A DNA stretch of 64,000 nt from positions 1 to 64,000 of the forward strand of contig MU831882.1 of the NCBI GenBank assembly GCA_029204225.1, written 5' to 3'. This document shows, piece after piece, positions 11,829 to 23,800 of the stretch (positions within the stretch are counted from its first letter, which is position 1; each line of letters opens with the position of its first letter). This DNA is from Diphasiastrum complanatum (Eukaryota > Streptophyta > Lycopodiopsida > Lycopodiales > Lycopodiaceae). The notes under the pieces are model-generated. The model was given only the letters and a program-made list of their open reading frames with translations. It had not been told where the DNA came from and did not search any database. The translations under genes and the position numbers were made by a program.

Positions 11829-14800
11829 GTACACTGCGAGGTTCTTTCTGGAGAGTGCAATCACAGATGGGCTACATGCCTGCTCGTATTTACTTGCGAC
11901 AGATATGAATATGGATCCTGTTCCTGGTTACAGGTTTGCTAGCTGGCAACTTGGATATGGAGATATTCACTTGGTTCCTGACTTAAGAACACTTCGTGTT
12001 GCAAGCTGGTAAGAGGACTTTCAAAGTGTTGCAGATGAAATTTGTGGTTTTAGATAAGGAATGCTTTGGCACATTGAAATTCAATCAGTCATGAGTATGG
12101 CTGGAAAGGTTGAGATTTTTTTTCACAGCATGCAGAAACAGTTTGTGATACTCTAACCTTTTGGGTAGCTTTTCTTGTCACGATAAAATTTTGCACATCA
12201 CAAGTTTCGACCCTCCTATTATTTTTGTAGCACATTAGACATGATGTATCATGAGCAACGGGCAGTAATTGACAGAGAAAAAGAATAAAACCGTGGATGA
12301 AACTAATCTTAGCACATATTTTTTTGCAGGCTAGAAAATACTGCTCTTGTACTTTGCGATGTGGTGGATGAAAAGAGTCATGAACTTTCCCCTCATGCTC
12401 CAAGGTCAATTTTGAGAAATCAAGTAAAAGCAGCGAAGGAACTAGATGACATGGTTCCTATGGGAGCATCTGAACTTGAATACTTTCTCTTCCAAGATGA
12501 TTTTGAAGAAGCCAAGGTGTCAAATGTCATACAACTCTGTTTTTAGGGTTGTTAAGTCTTACATTGTGGATTTGGCTATAAGTTGACATTTGATTGGGTA
12601 GGCCATATGCTAGTTTGAACTTTGTACAATGAAAAATGATGGATTTGATTGGATGTCGATCTTTGGAAATAAAATCTCTCGACGATTTTTTGTGACAAGA
12701 AGTTTGCAGACATTAGTGGCCTTTCATTGCTGATGATACATATAAGATTTGGCTAACCTGCCTTTTCTATTCTTGCCAAGTTCTTTCAACAGAAGTCATT
12801 TTACAAAGTAAAAATTTCCTTGTTCATTACAAATGTCTGAGAACTCAATCATATTTCAAAGCTGTAGGAAAAAAGATACCATAATCTGAAACCTGTTGGC
12901 TGGCATCGAGAGGATTATCATATTTTGCAAGGGACACGCGAGGAATTTTTCAATGGTAAGAGAACGTTTCTAACAACAAACCGTACAATAATCTTGTTCT
13001 TTATCTTGATAGCATCTCTTACATGAACTTTGATCCCAAATATATTGTATGATTCTGTTTTCTCAATGGTGCAAGAAAAGTTGCTTTATATTGTCTTCTT
13101 TCTTTTCGATTTTTTGTACTGCAGTTGTTTGTTCACGTAGCAACCAAACATGCCACATACTCGTAGGGAATAATCGAGCGAGAATTGTACATACTACACA
13201 TGCTCCAAGCGATCCGCAAGGACCAAGAATGTCTAGCAATATCAATAGAACATGTCATCAATGCATCCCAAGTGAGTTGGAGGCTAGGAATGCCAATCAG
13301 TAGTAACAGGAACCTGTCAATATGTAGATGTAGATGAGTCCCAAGTAATCCATAATGCCCATGAATGTGAACCATGCACAAGAAATGGCTCAAATGCATC
13401 TCACAAGAGACACTGAGACTAAGGACTACATATAGAGCAAAGAGAAATTGTCTCCACAAGAAAAGTAAAGGTAGCAGCACCACATAAAGCATCATAACAA
13501 CCCAAATCATATGAAATTGCATTATGAGAAACTGTTGCAGATGTAGGAACATCAATTTTGGGCAGAACCATAAGAATAACAGGATTGGCACATACCTCTG
13601 CCAGGTTTATATGGGGGATATAAACCAATGGATGTAAAGCAATTATCAGATCTGACATTGTACCTTATGCACAAGATTTGATTTAGGATATGCTTGAACA
13701 TACTGGTCTTGAGACCCATCTAGATGGTCGGTAACAATAGTAATCATTTGAGCCAAATACTGAGGAAGTGATGAACCAAGCATATCTGATCTGGAACAAT
13801 AGAACCGATAAGAGGAGCATGATGATCCTTGGCCCCATATATACATGTAATCTTTGCTACAATTTGAATATGAAGTGTGGCAGCTAGAATTTTGACTATA
13901 GCTGGAGCCTTTGCTGTAACTGGAATCTTTGCAGCATCTAGATCATGAACTAAATAGCCATCTCTACCTTACAGCTGATGCACATAGGGAGAAAGGGCGC
14001 ACACGAGGGTCAGTATCGATCATCAATGAGTTGTTGCCACTACTATCCAAGGCATTGCCATTGCTGGTTAAGACAATCAAGGATGCACGGTAATTGCTGG
14101 TCGAAATTGCTAAAAGATTCAGACGTGATGATCTTTCAAGCACTAACAGTGAGAAGTATATACGAAGAATTATGGTTGGCTTCTGTGGGGACAACAGCAG
14201 AACCTTGAACCTTAGGTAGTAAAGTTAAAAAGCAATAGATAGGAAAAGATACCCACCCAAAGTGGATGCCAAAAGAGGGTAAAGGTTGCCTCCAATGTGT
14301 CAAAGAATAATTCAGCAAGTGAGTGTTGGAAGATCACCACATAAGAGAGCACCAAATAAGGAAGTAAGTTGCCCACATTATGTAGTGAAGAAGTTGCAAA
14401 TTGTCCACCAAATAGAGCACCAAAGAAGCAAGATGCCCAAGTGTGACAGAAAACCCAGCAAGGGATAGGTGGTGAAAAAGCTGCCCAAATGTCCACCAAA
14501 GAGAGTACCAAGGCGATAGGGGGAGAAAATGTCGCCAAAGTCTTCTTGAAGTAGGGAACAAATCAAGAAAAAGACCCCAATATCAAAGGAGAACAATGTA
14601 AGGTAGGGTGCCAACCAAAAAGGTGTAAATGCTGCCAAATTGTGAAAAATCTAGCAAGGGATAGGTGGAGAAAACTTTGCCAAATTTGTCATGAAGTAGG
14701 GCGCCAACCAAGAAGAAGGCCCGAATGTCGAAAAGAACCATGAAGGTAAGGTGCTAGCCAAGGGGAGGAGGAAAGGTTGCGAGAAAGTGAAAAAATTCAG

Positions 14801-17800
14801 CAAGTGAAAGGTGAAGATAATGTTGCCAAAGTCATCATGAAGTATTGCACCAACCGAGAAGAAGGCCCCAATGTCAAAGGGAAACTTGTAAGGCAGGGCA
14901 CTAGCCAAGGAGGAAATGCTGCCAAAAAGTGAATAAGTAGGGTGTCACCCTCCAAAAAGATAAAATTTTCCCAAGAAAGTGCTCTGATACCAAGTTATGA
15001 ATCAAATCACAAATCTTAGTATCAATGAAGCATAAATGATCATATGAAGCAAATGGTAGTTCTCCTACAAAGAATGACCAATGGCATCAGATATAATCAA
15101 TAGCTAAAGCCTTACAAGTAATAGCTTCCACCAAAATAAGCCAAGGATGCTCCTACTTGTACTAAACTAGGTGGCTTGTGCCACAAGTTAGGCGAAAGGT
15201 GCCCTAACTGTACCTTAACCCTAAGAATGGCCCTAGAAAATAGCTTTGCTAATAACCAATCTATTATTTAATCAATGTTATTTGAAAGCTATGTTTAAGA
15301 AGGATTTTTAGACTTAGTTTGATTGCTATTATTTTAACTTTTGTTGGTTAATGCTTTGAATTACATTTCATTGGATCAATGATCTCTAGAGAAATTTGTA
15401 GCGGCTAGATGAGCATTAGAAGCATCTTTGAACTGCTTGAAGATGCCTCAGACAAGAAGAATTGAGATATTGCTTTATTAGATGGACTAGTTGATGCAAA
15501 CAATTTTTATATTTTATTAAGGGTGTCACTTGTAGGGTTGCTAGAACTCTTGATGAAATGGATGAGGTGAATTTACTTTCCTTCACAGCAATCTCTACTA
15601 TTTACCACTTGTTTAGAAGACGTCCATACTCAATATGAATTTAAGTATGGACATTAATTGTGTGCAACATGCAGGGGGGATCATTCTTTTGAAGTACTTT
15701 GAATCTTTGTACATACATAGATCAATACATGGGCATAGGCATATATGGTTATGAAGAATTGTTTGGGACAATCGTGATACACTTAGTGGATTTGCCCCAA
15801 CGACATTTCTAGTGAAGCATTGTCCTTAATATTCTGAAGAGCTACTAATGCAGATCTGCAAAAAAACAGATAGTTTGCAGAATATCACCATAGCTGAAAT
15901 TAAATCCAAATGTCACTGATCAAGTTACAAAAACCAGAATAAACTTTTACCAAATTTTCACACTCCTTAAAAGATATCTAATCTAATTTAGCATAGATCT
16001 TGGAATCAAGCCAAGATTGGATCTAAGCTTGATGAAAGCGCTCTTGAACAATCGCTTAGTGAGAAGATTGGCAATGCATGATGATGATCCAATGTGCTCC
16101 AAGTTGATCTCTCTTCCAATAAGCTTTTCCCTTACAAAATGATGTGCAACTTCAATATGTTTGCTCCTTGCATGGAAAATAGGATTATTGGCAAGGGCTT
16201 GAGCCAAGATGTTGTCACATATTCAATTATAGCTAATAATCTACATGTTTTAGGGCCCAAATAGTCATCTCAGGATTCTACATTATAACTCTCCAAAAAC
16301 CAAGAAGATGAAACCAAGCAGTTGAATTAAAGATGTTAAAAAAAAAAAAGATCTTGATGCACAAAAATGAAGAACCTTATGACACAAAAAGAAAGATGCC
16401 ATGGTTGATAAGTTGCCAATAATTGTCAAATTGGAACTATTTTGGTATCTCTTAAGGGACCAAAATTGGAACCAATAAGTGGTGAAATTTGCAGGTTTGC
16501 TTCTGCTAGTGAGAAGGTTATGGTAGTATGGGATGCTTTTATTAGAAACGTAGTTATAGATTAGATCACCTTGAACATTTTGGAATTTTGAAGCTAAGAC
16601 ATAGACTAAGGATAACTCAGTGATTGAATCAAAACTAATTGGATTGCGGTTTTTATGCCTACTAGGACATATATTAAACTTACAGGTTGAATAAAGTATT
16701 TTCACATGAAGTTGTTTGTGTAAAATTGTATCTTGTATATAGACTTATGGTGTAAAATGACTTTAATTGTTTGCCTATTGATATGCGAGATGTATGCGAG
16801 ATAAGCAATTCAAATGAGTGTAGATTCATATACACTTTGCTCTATTTTTATGGGGATATGCGTTCAAGCACAATTCCCTTATGGATGGGTTCTTGTGAGA
16901 GCATATAGATTTTTGGTGTAGGATTACTTTTTGGCTGGAATCCAATCATTGATAAGCAATTTGATGTAGATGGATTCCCATGAGACTTTAAGTTTTCTAT
17001 GATGGATTTTAAGATGGAAACTAAAGTCTAAGTGATAAACCTGTACTTTTTGATAAGAATCTAGAATGCATCTCACATTGGAAACCTTTTTGGAAAGTTA
17101 TGTGACTATGATTAAATTTCTTTTGTGGATGACTAGTTTGAGTTGAAAACAGATATATAGAGTACCAAGTCAAAGGATTGGTATTTGAAGAGTCACATTC
17201 ATTCCAAGTACCTGATAGATCGATTGTAGGCAAACAAAGGACATTCATTCTTGGAAGAGTTTAGATATCTTTTTGGTTCTTTGACTTCCATTTCTGAGGA
17301 CAGAAATGTTGTTAAGGAGGGAACAATGTTACGTTCTTGGTTAACCCTAGCTGACTAGGCCTTGAGCATGGATATTGGGAATACCCCAACTAACTTTAGA
17401 TCCTAGTTCTCAAAGTAGCCAATATTATTCATAATGTCTATCAACGATCCTAGAGGCTAGGATTAGGATTTCTAGAGATGGCACCTTGAGTTTAGACATC
17501 AATGGGTGGGACTATAAATATACTAGGTCAAGGACTCTTGGGCTATGCATATAAGTAGAGCTTGGGGGGCGGCCTAGTACCACATCCATTTGCGAATCTT
17601 TGATTGTGTCCAATGGATAGGAGTCTCGGATCTATTCGTGGTAGGCTTGCATCCCTGTAGGATGGTGTTACTGCTTTTACTCGTTGTTCCAGTTGTTTAC
17701 TGGTTTTACTTACAGATGTACTTTTGTAAGAAAGTGAAATGGCTAAGCCACCGGCCTGTGGTGACATTTGTAAATGGCTAAGTCACTGGCTTGTGGTGAC

Positions 17801-20800
17801 ACTTGTAAAAGAAATCTAAAAAAAATGGTTATTTGTGTTACTGAACCTCTGAGTCGCATGCTAAGCTTTGGTATAGGGTAGTGGGTCATTAATTAGGTGT
17901 GGCTGGACTGACCACCTATTATGTAGGAGAGGGTTGATTGGTCAACGAACACTTGTCATATGCTCACTAGGACATTTGGTCCAATGATATGGGAGTGACA
18001 CATGTCAGGGTTGACAAGTCAAACAGGACTCGTGTCATATGCTCATTGGGACACTTGGTCCAATGAATGAGTGACACATGTCGATCTACGTGCTTGCCTA
18101 TGTGTTTAAGTACTGCTGAGTGCGAGCGTCGACTATGCATGGAATTGCCCATGTGTCGATGATAGGAATGGTCAGGGTTGAGGGTTGCTTGAGGGTCACG
18201 GATAAGTGAGCCTGGAGAGAGGCATTCCTCATTGTGATCTATGCAGCAAAGGTTGGGAGGAGACGATGCAGCCCGGCGCCCGCCCCACTGTGTTTGTATT
18301 TGACGCTATGTGCTTACAGGGAATCAGAAAGGTTTGAATTTTGTGGCGATAAGTGCATGTTTTGGATGGGTGTCGGTAGGAAGTTCAGGGAGAGCGGGGG
18401 TTGTTGAGAAGAGGGCTGCCAAAGAATTTATAAATTGAAGCCCACAGGACCAGTGCTGATTGAAGGACACAGAAGATTCGAAACTCATCCCAAATCGGAG
18501 CCAGAATTAGGCTGCAGGTCAACGCTATATTGTAGAAGGGATTTGGGCATTAATCAAGTTGGAAAATATTATGATTTGGGCCCCAAAAATCTGGTTTGAA
18601 GGCTATAGGACCAGCGCTGACAGCTGGGAGCAAAGAGGCTTCGATCTTGACCTCAAATTGTTGCCGAAATCACCCTATTAAGCTATGACTGGCTATGTAC
18701 TGCTGTGGCATGGTGTAGGGATACTTGATTTCTGTAAATTTGATGGATTTGCAAGCAAAATAAGGGCTATTGAAGGCTGTTCTAGCCAGGACAGACCTGG
18801 TGCATGCTTCAAAAGAGGGTTTTGTGAGTGAAAAATACCTGATTACTCTCATTTTAGACTTCAACTTGGGTTGGCAGGTTTGAAAAGCCATAACTATGAA
18901 TCCGTTGGAAAGGTTCTAGCATTGGGCAACGATGGTGGTACAAAATTGAGAAGGATAATCTAGTGCCTGCGACTTGGGAAGAGTTCAAGCATATGTTTAC
19001 AGAGAATTGGGTGCCGTTGGATGATAAAAATTAGGCGATGCAAGCATGGACCGGTCTCAAACAAGGCAATGCCTCCGTACAGGAATATGCGGACAAATAG
19101 AGGGAGGCACTGATGCGGATACCTGAGTGTTTCATTTTGTACAGGGCTTGCATGAAAACCTTTGGCCTTTTGTAAGGAAACAACAAGCTCCAAGCCTCCA
19201 CATGGCTTTGTAGATGGCCCTATATTACGAAGATGGCAAAAAGGCCAAGGAGTCTGAGACGCCTACTGCAGGAGAGTTTTAGCCTTGGGAGAAAAGAAAA
19301 TTTTAAAAATGGATTGGTAATCCTCGCAAGAGTAGATTCAAAGTGCTAAAAAGAGTAAAGGTGCGGGCGCCTCAAAAGGCAAAGTGCAGGGGCCAGTGCT
19401 TTTCTACGCTATTGCCGTAGGACTTGGACCGGGCAAAGAAAGAGAACCTTTCCTTTGGCTGTCTAGGGTGGCATAGGTGGAAGGTTTGTTGGTGATTCGG
19501 AAGGTGGACTCGGTTCCTTTGCCACAGTTATTGAGATCAGCGCAACACGAGTATCAGTTTCCTTGCACTTCTTTGATTGTTATGCATGGACAATTGTGTG
19601 GTAGAGACAAGGAAGCAGTGAGCTTCTTCCCTTCATTGATTCAGAGGAGGTGGTTAGCCAAAAACCTTGTGAGCCTCGAGCAAGAACAAGAGAAAAAGTG
19701 GGCTACTTCTAATTGCTCAAAGAAGTATAAGCCAAGGCTAACACCATGGGACACTTGGTCCCCATCTTCCTCACCAACTAGGAAGTTGCCAAGGTAGTAT
19801 TGGGAGGAAATTATGGAGGGACAAATTTTGGAACAAGACAAGAGTAGCAACCAAGGGGTGAGAAGGTCTCAGATGCAGCCTTGTGAGAATCAAGAAACTG
19901 ACTTTGCACTTAGGTTGACCATTTTGGAGGTCTCATTGTAAAGACTTCTTGTTATGGACATACACCACAATCCATAATTCTTTGTCATCGCCATATGCAT
20001 ACCCACAACTTACTAGGTTATTACAACTGGTTTCATAGGCCTAATTTGTTATTTATAACCCCTTATTGAGATAAGCCTAAATGCCCTATTTTGAAACCCT
20101 ATTAGAGCTCACACTTGAAACCTTCTAGATTCTTTCCATTCCAATATAAATAGGAGCCATCCTAGGCTATCAACGACCATTATTATTCATGAAGTTTTCT
20201 TAGTTGAAGATTTCTTTGTGAATGCTATTTGTTGTGTTTTTCTTTCATTGATACTGATAGCTATGAGTCCATAACACTTCCTAAACAACAACCTATAATT
20301 ATCAACAACAAGGGACCTAGATAGCAAACAAACCGCCCATCCAACTGAGTATGGAATCAATCACACGCTCCCTCCAGTGATGGAAGTGCATCTCAACACC
20401 ATTTACCATAGACTCCCAGCAATGGCGTCCCATACCACTACAATCCATCTGTCAGGCTCTCCCCGATCTTCCTACCGACAACCCCCCCAGTGAGCATATG
20501 ACAAGTCAGTTGACCAATCAACCCTCTCTTACAAAATAGGTCTAGCCACTCCTAATTAATGACCCAGTACCCTATACCAAAGCTCAACATGCGACTCAGA
20601 GGCACAATAACACAGATAACCATTTTAGTTACATTTCTTTTACAAGTGTCACCATAGGCCAGTGACTTAGCCATTTACAAATGTCACCATAGGCCGATGA
20701 CTTAGCCATTTCAATTTCTTACAAAAGTACATCTGTAAGTAAAAACAGTAAGCAACTGGGACATGGAGTCAAAGCTGTAACATCCCTTCCCCCCTTAGGT

Positions 20801-23800
20801 AACATCGTTCGCGATGGCAAAGCTAGGGTATTGTGCACACAGACTATGCGCGGTCTCCTAGGTAGCATCAGAAAGAGGCCTGCCATGCCAAGTGACCAAG
20901 TACTCACGAATCATATGGTTGCAAAAATGCCTTTGCCGCCTATCCAATACTCTCGCCGGCCCATGGGTTACTTCTCCCTGCTCCTAGAATGCAAACAAAC
21001 CATCAAACAACATGTTATCACCGTTACGTAAAACCCGTCTCAATCTAGAAACATGAAATACAAGATGCACTTTACAAGTTTCAGGCAAACCTAACTTATA
21101 AAAAACATCACTGATTCTTTTAACAACTTTCCATGGTCCACAATAACGAGGAGATAACTTGTAACATTTGTCCGTCTTAAGGGTCTTAGAGTCCTTGGAC
21201 ACTTGGAGGAACACCATGTCTCCTACCACAGACTCTTTAGGCGTGCGAAGAATTTCGCACCATACAAATAATGCCTCCATGTGTTCGAAGCAAGGATAAT
21301 GGCATACAACTCCTTCTCATGAGTTGGATAGTTCTTCCGTGCAGGGTTGAGCTTCTTGCTTCCAAAGCCACAGGCCTACCCTCTTGCATCAGAACTGCCT
21401 AATGGCAACGTCACTGGCATCCGTTTCTACGACAAATGATTTTTGAGGGTCAACAATTTTTAAAGTGAAAAATTCAGCCACAACTTGTTTCAAAGCATCA
21501 AAACTTCACTTCCGAACTTCCGTCCGCTCTTTCCATTTATTTTTCTGTAACATATCGGTCAATGGTGCCGCTATGTGTGAAAAATTCTTCACACCTTTAC
21601 GATAAAATACAGCCAACCCTAGAAAGCCTCTTAGTGCCGTCAATCTGTAGGAACAGGCCAGGCAAGAAGAACAACAATTTTCTAAGGATCCGGTTTTATC
21701 CCATTTGTTGACACTATAAAACCCAAATATGTTATTTCTTTTTCAACCAATTCACTCATTTTATCATTAGCAAATAATGTGTTTCCCTCAAGGAGGTTGA
21801 CAACACAGTCCTAAGGTGATTAACATCCATAGCATCACCACAACTGTAAACAAGTATGTCATCAACAAAATTAACCACAAACTTGCCCATAAACTGTCTA
21901 AGCAGATCGTTCATCAACATCATACATGTTGCAGGGGCGTTAGTCAATCCAAAGGGCATAACTAAAAATTCATCGTGTCCAAAACGAGTCCGGAGGGCAG
22001 TCTTATGCACATCCTCTTCTCTTGGTGGTATCCACTCTTCAGGTCAATTATTTTGCTAAACACTATAGCACCATGGAGGGCATCCAAAAGATCATCTATT
22101 TGTGGCATAGGATATCGATGCTTAACAATAATCTTGTTCAAGCCTTGATAGTCCACACACATTCTCCAAGACCCATCCTTCTTTTTCACCAGAATGATTG
22201 GAGAGGCAAAGGGGGAGAAGCTAGGTCTTACTTGCACTTTGGCAAGACAGTCCTCAATCATGCTTTTGACCTCTTTCTCCTCTTTCAGACTCATTCTATA
22301 AGGTGGTCTATTAACATGAGATGATCCAAGAATTACTTCAATTCTATGCTCCACATTTCTTTTAGGGGGTAAAACAGATGGGAGTTCATTCGTGAACACG
22401 TCCGTAAACTCCTCCCTAATTTGGTGATCTAGGAAGGTTAGTTTGTTCTTGACATACATTAGAACTAGCAAAAATAGACATATCATACAAGAAGCAAACA
22501 TACATGCACTTACAGTGAACTACTTGCGTTGCCGTGATCAAAGGTCTTGGAGGCATATCAAGCTCACCACGCAGGGAATGAATGTTACCATCATGCTGGA
22601 ACTCATACACATGAGTATCTCAAGTGATGTAAGGTTTCTTAGCCACATGCCAACAGATTCCAAGCACCACATCAAAGCGAGCCAAACGGGTTATCTCAAA
22701 ATCTAACTCCTCAGTATAGCTTTGAATGGTTAGAGGCATACCCACAACCATGGCATCCCACACTTCCACACCCTTTCCATCAGCCATTTCTACTATGTAC
22801 TGGTACAGGGATGGTTGTGTGCTCAATCTTAACCGTTTAGTCAAAGCAGAGTTAATGAACGTTATGTGAGGACCAAATGTAAAATAGAATCGAATTGTAT
22901 CGCCATGAAGCTAGTCAACTCGTGGGATGACCATGGTTACAAACAACCCTTGTGACCATTTGTTTGGGGACAAATGAATTTTTAAAAATTATAACCTTGT
23001 CTCTCCTGAGTTTCCATTTTTTAGAGCAAGCCACCAAGCTCCATTTGCTTGGAATTATGATGAGTTGCATGGGAAATCAAAGGAGATTTATGAGCACACT
23101 TAATATCTAAGTATTGATTCAAAGCCAATCTGGTAACAATTTGCAAAGGTATCATATGAACCAGAAAAATGTTTAAAGACTTTGTCTGGAGATAGAAAAA
23201 CTGTTGAAATTGGTTCCATCTGTGCGTCAACTATAGTGCCTGACTCCATAGCTGGATTTTCCTGTCTTGTTCTGCATGAGAAAGAGGATTTCCTCATATA
23301 GCACATCCCAAAATCATCCAAGAGAGGACCCAGGGCAAGGGGTATGAAAGTATGGTTTCCATGCCAACTAACTCATCCATTAGCGTGGGATTGGACAGCT
23401 ATGGAGTAGCTTCCCATATGCCTCGATTGTCTCTTAAAGGCACGAAGGAGTTTTAACCAAGACACCATTAGACTTTTTCAAATTTTCAAAAGCTTGCAGT
23501 GCCAACCAACCAAAAATTCCCAGGTGGCACTTTTCAACACGTGATTAACATCAAAGTTGTCAGGCATGAAGTTTATTGTCTCTTTAAGCGCCCTCGATGC
23601 CTCACCTTATACCTGAATGAGTTGGAAACGCTTAGCTACAGTTAGTACTTGTCTGCTCCCATGCCAAAAGCTGACATAGGGATTGCTGTGCAACTATGCC
23701 ATGTAATCTGCATTATGGAAGGTTTTAATCACCAGCAATTCAAAGACCAATACTGCCTCAAGCCTAAACTTGTAGAACCTATCTGCATGAGTGCTCAATG

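Noticed and set aside
13049-13658. Overlapping ORFs on both strands near 13-13.7 kb as host genes
   Set aside because: Low-complexity hydrophobic translations with no motifs, inside the ligase intron.
14212-14908. Phe/Leu-rich minus-strand ORFs as membrane proteins
   Set aside because: Their composition comes from the purine-rich tandem repeats on the plus strand; no conserved family.
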